Shown one piece after another: positions 14,199 to 26,006 of a DNA stretch of 64,000 bases. The translations under genes were made by a program, and so were the position numbers. Origin of the DNA: Cristatella mucedo (taxonomy: Eukaryota; Bryozoa; Phylactolaemata; Cristatellidae); contig WPIO01000089.1 of assembly GCA_009760855.2 (NCBI GenBank), positions 275,001-339,000 of the forward strand, written 5' to 3'. Position 1 is the first letter of the stretch; each line of letters starts with the position of its first letter. The notes beneath the pieces were generated by a model. It ran no database searches and had not been told where the DNA came from. It saw nothing but the letters and a program-made list of their open reading frames with translations.

Positions 14199-14907
14199 CG
14201 GTTTTGTCGGGACGCAGACTGGGCTGCCAGGGCAGCATTCGCGCCGGCGGAATCGCAGGGGCAGCCGAGGCCGTTTACATATGCCTCGGGCGAAGTAGAC
14301 ACAGGCGCGACGCCTATCCCGGCGATCTGACTGGCCAGCAGGTGCTCGCCAGATAAAGAGTTCCGCAATGCCCGCCCACTGCCTGGCGGGTAACGACGGC
14401 GGCCGTTTCGAGCTTCCTTCCGCTCCGAGGTCGTTTCCGAGAGCTTCTCCGAACGAGCTCGAGCGTCGGGCCCGCGAACGAGCGAAAGCGAGATTGAGCC
14501 GCCCGCCCACCCGCCTGGCGCCGGCGCCCGTCGAGAGATGGGCTCGCGAGAGGTGAACAGGCGGCCGTTCGACCGTCGCTCGCTGGCTGGTTCGGCAGGC
14601 GACAGAGAAAGGCCGGCAGCGAGCGACTGGTGACAAACGGGGGATCGCGCGCGTCGTTCCGCTAGCCCCACCGGGTGCAGATCAGTCTGGCGATAAGCGG
14701 AGGATACGGTCTCGCGATCGTAAGATTAATTAGTCCGAAACGACGCCACCGTACGTTCAATATCCGCCGGGCGCCCCCCCCCCCGCCGAGGGGCACCTCT
14801 CGTCGGCACCTCGACCGCTGCTTGCGCGGCTGCTGCAGCCGAGTGACTCACTGCGGCAGCGGCAGCAAGCGGACGGCGACCGGCAGCAGCGCGCCTGCAT
14901 CACTTAC

Positions 14908-15671
14908 ATACACTGGGCTTTGTCCAAGACGACGAGGCAACTGCCGCCGTTAACGCAGGCGTTCTCGTGGCAGGTGACCCTCGGTGCCGGCGACGACCCA
15001 CCGCCGCCGTCTGGCGGCGGCCGGGTGAACGTGGCCACCGTGGCGGTCGTCATCTTAACCGCAGCGGCGGCCGTGTCCGAGGCGGCGACGCTCACGTCCT
15101 GGCCAGCGGCCGACGTTGCAGGCGCTCCGTGGTGCTGGCTGTTGGCGTCCTCCCACGTGCCGTGGACGTTGTGGGACAGCAGATACCAGAGGATGACGAG
15201 CGTGCTCCTGTCTAGCACGCTCTCGTACTGCCGCAAGTGCGGTATGACCGAGCCTCGAATATCCTGCGAGCTCGGTCCGCCGACGGTTCCGCCGCTGCGC
15301 TTGGAGCGACGTTGCCTTGCCGCCGCTGCGGCCAGAGCTGCCTCGGCGGCGTGCCCCTCGGCAGCGACAAGGCGGCCGCTGCGAACGGCCGGCACTAAGC
15401 CTGGCGCCGCCGCCGAAGCCGCTACCGAGTGCCGGCGGCGCCAGGCAGGCGGCTTCGTCGTCGCCGGCGCCTCTCCGCCAGCGGCCGCCGCGAAGTTGGT
15501 CTGATCGACCCAATCCTGGCCGATCTCTCGGCGCTCTACCAAGTCTCTCAGCCGCCATAGAATCTCCGGCTTGGCGGCGGCGGCGGCCGCGCTGCCGCCT
15601 CTCGCGGCCGACCAGACGGCGGCGTATGCGCAGTAGTGAATCAGCAGCAGCAGCAGCCTCCACAGTATCAT
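14908..15671 (-). CDS. First coding exon of a secreted EGF-domain protein, possibly an EGF-receptor ligand precursor
   Basis: Seen: from the ATG at 15671 the exon encodes 254 residues plus two bases of the next codon. Residues 1-22 (MILWRLLLLLIHYCAYAAVW) form a good signal peptide. A furin-like RQRRSKR lies at 119-125, an Ala/Gly-rich spacer follows, and a hydrophobic patch lies at about 156-165. Residues 234-254 hold the first four cysteines of an EGF module (C-x4-C-x5-C-x8-C, with ACVNGGSC). The exon ends at a consensus donor GTAAGTG (14907-14901). Known: in ErbB-ligand genes an intron commonly splits the EGF module between cysteines 4 and 5, exactly as here. Inferred: a secreted or membrane-anchored growth-factor precursor. 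The next exon, with cysteines 5 and 6, was not found in the window. I chose this ATG over an upstream in-frame one because it starts the signal peptide and has a purine at -3. Other EGF-repeat proteins remain possible. Confidence 0.6.
15399..15446. other. Perfect inverted repeat (14-bp arms) inside the EGF exon
   Basis: GCCTGGCGCCGCCG at 15399-15412 pairs with 15433-15446; the loop is 20 nt. It falls in the low-complexity Ala/Gly part of the protein. Confidence 0.9.
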
Positions 15672-15857
15672 GCTCGCTCGTTGGTCTCGCGACGACGCTG
15701 ATGACGAACTGGCCCGCGAACGCGCTGGCCGCTCTCTCGCTGCTGTCGTGTCCAAGCGAAGCCTACGAGAGCCGCATTCCGCTCCGATCGACGCGGCGCG
15801 TGGCGACGCGCCCGTTGAGCAGTAGGCACGCACTAAAACGGCTGCCCGCTAGCCAGC

Positions 15858-15893
15858 CAGCTATAAACCCTTCCCTCGCTTCCTATTGGCCGG
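15858..15893 (-). promoter_or_regulatory. Possible core promoter of the EGF-domain gene
   Basis: On the minus strand a CCAAT box (GGCCAATAGG, about 15882-15891) is followed by TTTATAG (about 15861-15867), roughly 190 bp upstream of the chosen ATG. Spacing is plausible but both motifs are short. Confidence 0.25.
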
Positions 15894-16464
15894 AGTCGCA
15901 CTGTCATTCATAAGGTGTCGAGCAGGGGGGAGAAATCCCCCCTCCGCGTGGAAGCTGGCCAGACCTACTATCAACAGTCGCGCTATCGCTGAAAATGGCC
16001 TGTCCAGTGTTTATTTGAACGGGAGCGGCATTGTCGACCCAATGTTCGCAGGACCTCTCATCAGGCGAGCGGGCCTGCCGGGCCTCGGAGCAGGCCGTCA
16101 TGCGCCGCTCGGCCTTTCGAATGCACCGGCGGCCGGGCAGCTGCCTGTCGTCCGCCGGCTCCTCGTCACCGGCTCCTAGGCGGCGGCGGCTCCTAGGCGG
16201 CGGCGGCTCCTAGGCGGCGGCGGCTCCTAGGCGGCGGCGGCAGGCGGAGGTTGATGCTCGGGCCAGATATGGAGAGCCGGGCGCACGGGGTACGGTGCTG
16301 CACGGCTACAAATGGACGTGACCAGAGAGAGCGACGCGACCGTCGAGGGGCGGTCCCTTAGAGCAAATGCCATTTGCAGAGCCAGTATGACGCGGCTCCG
16401 ACCGTGACCTTTTCCGCCCCTTCCCCCCCCACCCAGCTGCCCTGGCGCTATGGCGAAGGGGGGC
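15894..16464. other. Unassigned DNA upstream of the EGF exon
   Basis: GC-rich; contains the 17-bp tandem repeat but no coding frame I can support. Confidence 0.45.
16171..16241. repeat. 17-bp tandem repeat, 4 copies
   Basis: Units GGCTCCTAGGCGGCGGC start at 16171, 16188, 16205 and 16222; nearly perfect. Confidence 0.95.
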
Positions 16465-17810
16465 ATAATAATAATAATAATGCGCTTGATAAAGCGCCCT
16501 CAGAGAACTCTATCTCTTTCTAGGCGCTTTACATTTGCTGCAAAAGGAGACGCGATTGAATGGTGAGTAATATCATGCTTGATAAACAACATGAATAACA
16601 TGGTTAGGGGTGACATGCACAGGGTCAGCATGCAAATGTGGTTAGTGGCAGCATTCACAGTGTCAGCACGCATAAGTACATCAAGGACGAATAGCGAGGA
16701 CCCACTAAATGCTGTCCTAAATAGGTGTTTTTAAGTTCTTTTTAAATGTGGTCAAGTCAGGGGATGTTCTGACGCAAGTCGGGAGTGAGTTCCAGGCTTT
16801 GGGAGCATACGAACTAAATGCGCGGTCTCCAAAGGAGTTGAGGTTTGTATGAGGTAGTGGTAAACTGTCGGATTCCGAAAAGCGGGTCGTACGATGCTTG
16901 GCCTGGTGGGGGACTAGATCTGAGAGTAGATCTGAGAGATAGGCTGGAGCCAAAGAATGAAGTGACCTAAAAGTTAGCGACAAAACCTTGAAGTCAATCC
17001 GTTGCTTGACTGTTAGCCAGTGCTGGTCGGCGAGAAGTGGTGCGATGTGGAAACTGCAACGCTCACGACAGTCAAGCCTAGCTGCGGAGTTTTGCACCAG
17101 CTGTAGTCGCCTGAATGCACACACCGGTAGGCCAGCAAGCAGTGAGTTACAGAAGTCAAGGCGGGATGTCACAAATACATGGACCAACTTAGACGTGGTA
17201 TCCTTATCAAAACAAGCCCGAATTTTAGCAATGTTATGAAGCTGAAAGTAAGCAGACTTGATTGTGGAGCTGATGTGGTCGTCTAACGAGAGGTCACTTT
17301 GGAATATGACACCTAGATATCGAGCTGATTCAACAGGAGATATGCTGGCAGAGCCAAATTTGAGCGTCAGCCTTTCCAATTTCTGAATCACACTGGGTTT
17401 GCCCATAACTAGTAAGTTAGTTTTATCATCGTCTAGTTTAAGAAAATGTGCTGCCATCCATGTGCAGATGTCATGAATACATGCAGAAAGCGAGTTGAGT
17501 GAATTCGAGGTGCTCGAAGGCTGGGAGGGATCAAAGCAAAGGTACAGCTGAGTGTCATCCGCATAGAAGTGAAAGCCTAGATTATGCTTGGCAATCACAT
17601 CAGCAAGAGGGAGAGTATAAACCGTGAAAAGAACCGGACCTAGCACGGAACCCTGAGGTACACCATATTTCAGAGGTACCTCGGATGATCTTTGTCTATT
17701 CACGTCAATACTCTGAAGTCTCCCACTGAGATAGGACCGGAACTATTGCAGAGCAGTGCCAGTGATGCCCAGGCGAGATGAGAGGCGCTCTAAAAGAACT
17801 TTGTGATCCT
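16465..17810 (-). mobile_element. LINE-A copy, 5'-truncated
   Basis: The minus strand ends in an ATT-repeat tail (16465-16483) after the terminal stem-loop. The coding part reaches back to about 17810, where LINE-A homology stops inside the reverse transcriptase at GATCACAAAG. It carries a 12-bp duplication (AGATCTGAGAGT near 16916-16940) also found in the copy at 60908, marking a subfamily. Confidence 0.9.
16717..17800 (-). pseudogene. LINE-A reverse transcriptase fragment, nonsense-broken
   Basis: Encodes the L2/CR1-type reverse transcriptase from just before GVPQGSVLGP through the catalytic FYADDTQLY motif (about 17565-17590) and the LDDDKTNLLVMG block to the C-terminal region. The 328-codon frame at 16717-17703 is open, but upstream the tryptophan in TALQWF is a TAG stop (about 17745) and the N-terminal half is missing. 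Cannot make an active enzyme. Confidence 0.9.
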
Positions 17811-17877
17811 TTCCGGATGTTAGCACATGGCCCTACGGCTCGGGGGGGGGGCCCGGGGCTTCCTATCCAGTATACTT

Positions 17878-17945
17878 ACAGTGCCTAGAAAGAGATATAG
17901 TAAATCTTAGGGCGTTATGTAAATATCTCATTGATATTATTAATA
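17878..17945 (+). mobile_element. LINE-A-type 3' tail relic
   Basis: AGTGCCTAGAAAGAGAT and a following GGGCGTTATGTAAAT reproduce the terminal stem-loop, then an ATT-rich tail. Only the last 70 bp are present. Confidence 0.55.
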
Positions 17946-18062
17946 TAATTTTTACAAAAATCTTTCTGATACTTGACTAGCCGGCGGCTGCTAGCGAAGC
18001 GTTTCTATCGATAACCCCTGACGGCCCGACCGGCGAAGCAGCGGTGGCGACGATCTCTGACG

Positions 18063-18330
18063 TGGGGCGGCTGTGCAGCGGGGGGGGGGGGGAGGGCCCA
18101 CCGGATTAGAATTGGTGGTGTCTCTCGAGATCAAACCCCGTGATGGCCTGAAAACCGCCGGCACGGCGGCGGTGGCAACGAGAGGCGGCTGCGCAGCAGC
18201 GGGACCCACCGGATTAGTATTGGTGGCGTCTCGCGATATCGAAGCCCGTGACGGTGGCAGTGGCGACAATCGATCCCGTGTGAGGCGGCTGCGCAGCGGG
18301 ACCCGCCGGATTAGCGTTGGTGGCGGCGAG
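18063..18330. repeat. Imperfect tandem repeat, 3 copies of about 95-115 bp
   Basis: GGCGGCTGNGCAGC followed by CCCRCCGGATTAG and a TTGGTGG block recurs near 18066, 18183 and 18288. Each unit holds a small inverted repeat (CCACC...GGTGG). A minus-strand frame through it repeats SRDTTNSNPVGP-like modules, but I cannot show that it is coding. Confidence 0.7.
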
Positions 18331-19350
18331 AGCGATCAAACGTAGTAGCCCCGCTCGCGTGAGAGAGAAGCGAATGTCGAACGGCGGCCGCAGATTGCTT
18401 ATCTGGCTGCCTCGCCGCTGGCCGCTGGGACGGCTCGGAGCGGGCAAGGAGCGGGCTGGGAGAGGGCAGGGAGAGGCTACTCGCGTGATGCCGGTCGGCC
18501 GCCCGCTGTGGCTCCGCGGCAGGCGTCTCGAGCTGCGCGCTCACGACATTGACCTGCGTCCTCGGAGAGGGTGCCGGAAGTACCATTTCGCTCCAGTGTG
18601 GGGCATTCCAGTGCGCTTCAATCTCCTGGCTGCCGTTGCGGCTGCAGCGTCGAGCGAGGAGCAAGACGCTGAGCAGGTGGGCGGTGCGAGCCTTTTTGCG
18701 ACTCGAACGCGTGGCGAACTTTTTATGGTAAAGCTCCAGTTAAAGTTAAAGCTCTAAAGCAGCCGCTCGGCCCCGGCCAAGCGCCGACCTAGCTACGGCA
18801 CACGGTCTAACCACGGTTCGTCGGTTGGTGCCTGCTAGGGATACACCATCTGCAGACAGTCCAACGGCAACTCCAGCCAACATGTGGTCATAGTACAGCG
18901 AAGAGTTTTTAGATTCAACAGTCTCATTTATATCTAGAGGATGCAGTGGAGCCTCCAAAGAGACTTTCACGCCGGTTGCAGCATTCGATTTAGAAATACC
19001 CGCCGAAAGACGACGTGACCAGAGTGACCCGGGTTGTAATTGATATGTCCTACGTCGCCAAGCTGCTCCGCGTGCTGGGCACCGAGCGAGCGAACCCTGA
19101 GCACTGAGTGCGCGTGGTTCGCGCACTCAGTGCTCGGCCCCGCTCGGGCAAGGAGCCTGAGCGGTTGAAAGGGTGAAGCTCATTCAGCAGGTGAAGATGC
19201 AGCCACCGGCCTCCGTCTTTCAAAACCGGTACTCCCCGCCTTCTCCCCCGTAACATCCGGCGTAGTAATATTGCGTCGTGCTCAAGATTGGCTGAAATTG
19301 AAAGGAGTTAAAGCTACCGAGAGATAAACCCAGGCAGAATGGCTCATTTA
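18331..19350. other. Unassigned DNA
   Basis: GC-rich to 18700, then mixed. AGATTCAACAGTCTCATTTATAT at 18910 weakly resembles the SINE-B tail. No gene seen. Confidence 0.4.
19099..19135. other. Perfect inverted repeat (16-bp arms, 5-nt loop)
   Basis: GAGCACTGAGTGCGCG at 19099-19114 pairs with 19120-19135; the loop is TGGTT. Flanking CCGAGCG and CGCTCGG add a second, imperfect stem, giving a fold of about 70 nt shaped like a microRNA precursor. Confidence 0.95.
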
Positions 19351-19528
19351 AATAAAATAAATAAATAAATCCTAGCTGATTTAACAGCCTCTTTTTGTAT
19401 AGCGACAGAAGAGTCTTTGCGGCTATCACTACCGCTCGCAGTGGCGATAAAGGACCGCCCACCGCAGGATTCGAACCCACGAACTCGGGGCCGAGGTCGT
19501 GAAAGCAACCGCCTTACCTAGTGAGCCA
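19351..19528 (-). mobile_element. SINE-B copy
   Basis: The minus strand starts with a tRNA-like head: A box TGGCTCACTAGG-type (19517-19528) and B box GGGTTCGAATCC (about 19464-19475). A unique body with GAGGCTGTTAAATCAGC follows, then an ATTT-repeat tail (19351-19370). CATTTAA beside both ends may be the target-site duplication. Confidence 0.8.
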
Positions 19529-20012
19529 TTTAAGAAAGACCTCCCCGTACTTGGCGAAGTCCGATGCACAAATAACGTCCACGAGGGGCAAAGCTGGTGC
19601 TTCCGCTCAGAAGCTGGACAATGATCCGAGCCCCGACTAAACATTTCGACCCCACGTATCCGGTGGGCAAAACACGTGAATGTTGGAATTGCGTTCAGGA
19701 AGCGAGTGGGGTGCGTACCGTGGGCTACCGTAGCAAATGTCAAAGCAAGAGTGCTGAGCAGAATGCGGGTGGCGGCTGCGAAGCAGAATAGGCACTACCT
19801 CAGCGAAACGTAACGCATGCAAAAAGGAATGCAACATGAAGCGGAACACCCAACCGATGCATTCGGTTGGATGACGCATTTCGCCTAGAGCTTACTGCAT
19901 TTTAATGCAATAACTAAATTAATTAATGCCGAGGCGCGTAACCGACGCTTTGGTTCCAGGACCTCGGTGCCAGCGCGTAGCAGCAAAAGCCGGATAAATA
20001 CGAAAGGTAGTA

Positions 20013-20189
20013 GTAATATAATAATAAGCTTGCTGATTCCAAAGCCTCTTTTTTGTAGTGACAGTAGAGCCTTTACGGCTATCACCGCCGCTTGCAGCGG
20101 CATTAAAGGATCGCCCACCGCAGGATTCAAACCCAACGACCTCGGGAGGAGGTCGTGAACAGCAGCCGCCTTACCATCACGCGAGCCAT
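20013..20189 (-). mobile_element. SINE-B copy
   Basis: Same organisation as 19351-19528: head near 20120-20189 with B box GGGTTTGAATCC, body AAAGAGGCTTTGGAATCAGC, and an ATT-rich tail. Confidence 0.75.
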
Positions 20190-20930
20190 CACGGCTCACC
20201 TAAGTATTTGTTGGCATCGTTTGTCTCGCGGTCTCCGTTCTAATTTTCTCAGGGACAATGCTACAATAGCGAATAATGGCGAGAGCTGAGCTCGTCACCA
20301 CTGAGAGCAGCACTGTCAGGCAGCATTAGACTGTCCAGAGGCGTGCTGCGTCGGAGCCCCACGCTCCACGAATGTACTCGAGTGCGGGGCTCCGACGCAG
20401 CACTGCGAAGCACTGCGCAGCTGCGGCCTGACTCGGCCAAGCAGCCCGGAAATCACTGCGAGTGCGCGAGGAGATAGCGGCCTCTCGCAGCCGCGCAGAA
20501 AGTTGCGGGCGCCATTACTTTAGTTTTTCGTGTGCAAAAGAAATGACATTGGCGGTGCCGCGGCGCTCTTTACGAGGAACTGGCGCGAGGTAGTCACTTC
20601 CGGCTCCTTTTCGGATGGCGAACGTATCAGTGGCCACCACCTTGTACGTCGAGCGCATTTAAAATGCCTCCGCGGCGACAGCCGCCACTATGGATGAGCT
20701 GGAAAGAACCCGAGCGTAGCAAGAGATAACTGGGAGCTTCCATGGCTAAGCTACTACACGACGGCTGTCAATTAAGTCACATTTAAGTGCGTGCGAGATT
20801 AAAAAGGTGAAAGCACTGTTAAAGTGCTTATTACCTCATTCACTTTCCTCAAAACTTCATTGCGGCGATCATGTGACTATCAATCGCTTGCTTGACCTCA
20901 CGTGATTGGCACTCACCAATCACATACATT
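20190..20930. other. Unassigned DNA
   Basis: Apart from the inverted repeat nothing is recognised. A short TA microsatellite follows at 20931-20950. Confidence 0.45.
20343..20403. other. Perfect inverted repeat (18-bp arms, 25-nt loop)
   Basis: GTGCTGCGTCGGAGCCCC at 20343-20360 pairs exactly with 20386-20403. No transposon similarity. Confidence 0.97.
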
Positions 20931-20970
20931 ATATATATATATATATATGTATAATATTTATGTATATATG

Positions 20971-21112
20971 ATTGCCGAGCTGGTTTGGTCTAGCGGTTAA
21001 GGTGCTCGGCCCGACCAAGGTCTGACTGAGGTCGTGAGCTCGAGCCCCGAGGCATATGTGAAGCGCCTGAATAGAGTAAGTTCTCTTGGAGTGCTATATA
21101 AATGAATTACAT
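20971..21112 (+). mobile_element. SINE-A copy
   Basis: A tRNA-derived head carries A box GGTCTAGCGGTTAAGG (20987-21003) and a B-box variant GCTCGAGCCCC (about 21038-21049). It is followed directly by the stem-loop GCGCCTGAATAGAG ... GTGCTATATAAATG shared with LINE-A. Close to the copies at 48787 and 52821. Confidence 0.88.
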
Positions 21113-21959
21113 ATATTTACCAATCACATGCCTCAAGACTACAGTTTCACGTCAGCGAGCTTCGTGTGTCAGTGTTTCGCGACAGGCTTGCTGTTCCCGT
21201 TAGACATCGCATTATTATGGTACAGGAAAAAATGTTTCTTCGACTATTGAGCCACGTTGCATGCAGGGATTGGGAGGATTTATAGCACTTCCGGTGTGCT
21301 GCCTCTCCGCCCAATTGCAAAGCGAAGCTTGCAACGTGACGACTCTCGTTTCTTGAGAAGCGAGTGCGAGCTTCTCTCGTTCATCAGAGCGTTGGATAGA
21401 ATGGAACAACGAAAGCAAATATTCTCAACCAAAGACAGACATTGATAAACACACAGCAGCAGCAGTCCTCCCCCAAAGAAAAAAAGCGTGAGGTCTGTCT
21501 TAGGATGAATGCGTTTTGCCGAAATAAACCGCCTGCTTATGTTTTGCGAAATTTTTGATCAAGCCTTCTTTATGAGTCCTCGATATTTGAGTACGTAGGC
21601 ACCTTGTATCGTGATATAATGAGTACCACCAAAAAAGCCCGAAGACCTTTCGTAATGACTGCAGCTTGGCTGCGTTAGAGAGCCGAAATGTAAAGTGCCT
21701 AGAAACAGATTTAAGTTCTCCGAGGGCGCTATATAAATATATTATTATCGCTTACTACCGATAGAGTGCCCCAATCTTCATTTTTATAACCTTGCGTTTT
21801 GTGACCACATCTCCACGCTACTTTCCTCAGCTGTACTAGTTCTAGTTCTTTGACCATGTGCTGCAGTCATTTATCCCGGATAGCGGTGCGACAAAGAAAG
21901 AGGCGATCGATCTAACAACATGCACTTACGTCAGCGCCCACTTCGATTTCAAATAGCTA
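21113..21959. other. Mostly unassigned DNA with a LINE/SINE tail
   Basis: Only the 60-bp tail at 21686-21745 is recognised. Confidence 0.45.
21686..21745 (+). mobile_element. LINE-A/SINE-A-type 3' tail relic
   Basis: TGTAAAGTGCCTAGAAACAG ... GGGCGCTATATAAATATATT is the terminal stem-loop plus tail; nothing else of the element remains. Confidence 0.65.
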
Positions 21960-24210
<2,251 letters not shown>

Positions 24211-24479
24211 AGACCTTAGCCGGTCTCATCTAAACTCCGTAAGAAGATCCCGAACTAGCGGACACTTCATGTACCCTATAGCTAGTGTCGTCCATCCCTG
24301 GCGTCCTTCAAGCTCTTGCTTTAGGAATCACTCGTTCGAACTCCCAGCTCTTGATCCGACCCATATCGAATCCTTACCGAGGCTCATTAGGCCTTCTCCA
24401 CCTTGGATAGTCCATAGTTTGTCCGTCACGATCTGTGTGCGGGTCTCCGTAGGGTTTCCTAAAATGCGGGTCTCTGTGA
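24211..24479. other. Unassigned DNA
   Basis: Nothing recognised between the pol-like debris and the LINE-A fragment. Confidence 0.4.
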
Positions 24480-24690
24480 TTCGTGGGTCCGTGTGATTCG
24501 TCCTTCATGTGCTTATGCGTGCTGACCCTGTGCATGTCACCTCTATGTTATTCATTTTGTTTGTTTACCAAGCATGATATTACTCACCATTCAATTGCAT
24601 TTCCCTTTGCAGCAAATGTAAAGCACCTAGAAAGATATTGAGTTCTCTGAGGGCGCTTTATCAAGTGCATTATTATTATTTTTATTATTA
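24480..24690 (+). mobile_element. LINE-A 3' untranslated fragment
   Basis: Contains CGTCCTTCATGTGCTTATGC, the terminal stem-loop (AAAGCACCTAG near 24620) and an ATT-repeat tail (24670-24690). An internal segment between two GCTGACNCTGTGCATG repeats is missing, consistent with deletion between direct repeats. Confidence 0.85.
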
Positions 24691-25755
24691 TGCTTGATAA
24701 ACAACAGGAATAACATGGTTAGGGGTGACATGCACAGGGTCAGCATGCAAATATGGTTAGTGGCAGCATGCACAGTGTCAGCACGCATAAGCACATCAAG
24801 GGCGAATCACAGGGACCCACTAAATGCTGTCCTAAATAGGTGTGTGTGTGTTTAGGTTCTTTTTAAATGTGGTCAAGTCAGGGGATGTTCTGACGCAAGT
24901 CGGGAGTGAGTTCCAGGCTTTGGGAGCATATGAACTAAATGCACGGTCTCCAAAGGATTTGAGGTTTGTACGAGGTAGTGGTAAACTGTTGGATTCCGAA
25001 AAGCGAGTCGTACGATGCTTGACCTGGTGGGGGAGTAGATCTGAGAGATAGGCTGGAGCTAAAGAAGAATGAAGTGACCTAAAATTGAGCGACAAAACCT
25101 TGAAGTCAATCCGTTGCTTGACTGTTAGCCAGTGCAGGTCGGCGAGAAGTGGTGCGATGTGGAAACTGCAACGCTCACGACAGACAAGCCTAGCTGCGGA
25201 GTTTTGCACCGGCTGCAATCGCCTGATCGCACTTGCCGGTAGGCCAGTAAGCAGTGAGTTACAGAAGTCAAGACGGGATGTCACAAATGCATGGACCAAC
25301 TTAGACGTGGTATCCTCATCTAAACAAGCCCGAATTTTAGCAATGTTGTGTAGCTGAAAGTAGGCAGACTTGAATGTGGAGCTGACGTGGTCGTCTAACG
25401 AGATGTCACTTTGGAACATGACACCTAGATTTCGAGCTGATTCAACAGGAGATATGCTGGCAGAGCCAATTTTGAGCGTCAGCCTTTCCAATTTCTGAAT
25501 CACACTGGTTTGCCTATAACTAGTAAGTTAGTTTTATCATCGTTAAGTTTTAGAAAATTTGCTGCCATCCATGTGCGGATGCCATGAATACATGCAGCAA
25601 GTGAGTTGAGTGAATTCGAGGTGCTCGAAGGCTGGGAGGGATCAAAGCAAAGGTACAACTGAGTGTCATCCGCATAAAAGTGAAAGCCTAGATTGTGCTT
25701 GGCAATCACATCAGCAAGAGGGAGAGTATAAACCATGAAAAGAACCGGACCTAGC
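24691..25755 (-). mobile_element. LINE-A copy, tail-to-tail with the preceding fragment
   Basis: Begins at 24691 within the LINE-A 3' untranslated region (TGCTTGATAAACAACAGGAA), so the final stem-loop is absent, and extends back to about 25755 just upstream of the YADD region. Both ends are truncated. Confidence 0.88.
24832..25736 (-). pseudogene. LINE-A reverse transcriptase fragment, frameshifted
   Basis: Two frames (25500-25736 with FYADDTQLY, and 24832-25503 with the C-terminal region) are joined by a one-base deletion in a G run at about 25507, seen by comparison with 17391-17410. The N-terminal half is missing. Confidence 0.88.
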
Positions 25756-25916
25756 GAATGACGATGTAGCTCAAACCCGGAAAGCGATATTTAATGATTA
25801 ATAGTAACCTCAGATGACTGCTCTGCCAAACTCACGGCGGGTAACTTCGGCGAGCGAAAATTACCTGCGGGTCGCAACCGGCGGAGACAGGTAAATAAAC
25901 CAGCGGGAAGATCCCG

Positions 25917-26006
25917 CCGGAAGCTCCGCCGAAGCCGGAAGCTCCGCCGAAGCCGGAAGCTCCGCCGAAGCAGGAAGCTCCGCCGGAGCCGGAAGCTCCG
26001 CCGGAT
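25917..26006. repeat. 18-bp tandem repeat, 5 copies
   Basis: Units CCGGAAGCTCCGCCGAAG start at 25917, 25935, 25953, 25971 and 25989; the last two vary. The period is a multiple of 3 and one frame reads a GASGFG-type peptide, but there is no surrounding gene. Confidence 0.95.

Larger units (their letters stand above)
10340..14766. other. CpG-rich region upstream-facing the EGF-domain exon, no gene recognised
   Basis: Dense CpG and CCG/CGG runs, with frames up to 250 codons on both strands (for example 10860-11573 plus and 13919-14671 minus) that are rich in Ala, Arg, Pro and Ser and have no domain or hydrophobic pattern. A strong donor context, GCAGGTGAGT, lies at 10546-10555. Since the EGF exon is on the minus strand, part of this may be its first intron. 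Confidence 0.4.

Noticed and set aside
13919-14671. 250-codon minus frame near the EGF exon
   Set aside because: Low-complexity Arg/Ala/Ser content and no EGF continuation with cysteines 5-6.
19455-19528. tRNA-like sequences considered as tRNA genes (also 20980-21050, 50640-50715)
   Set aside because: Promoter boxes are present but no intact cloverleaf; each continues into a shared SINE body and tail.
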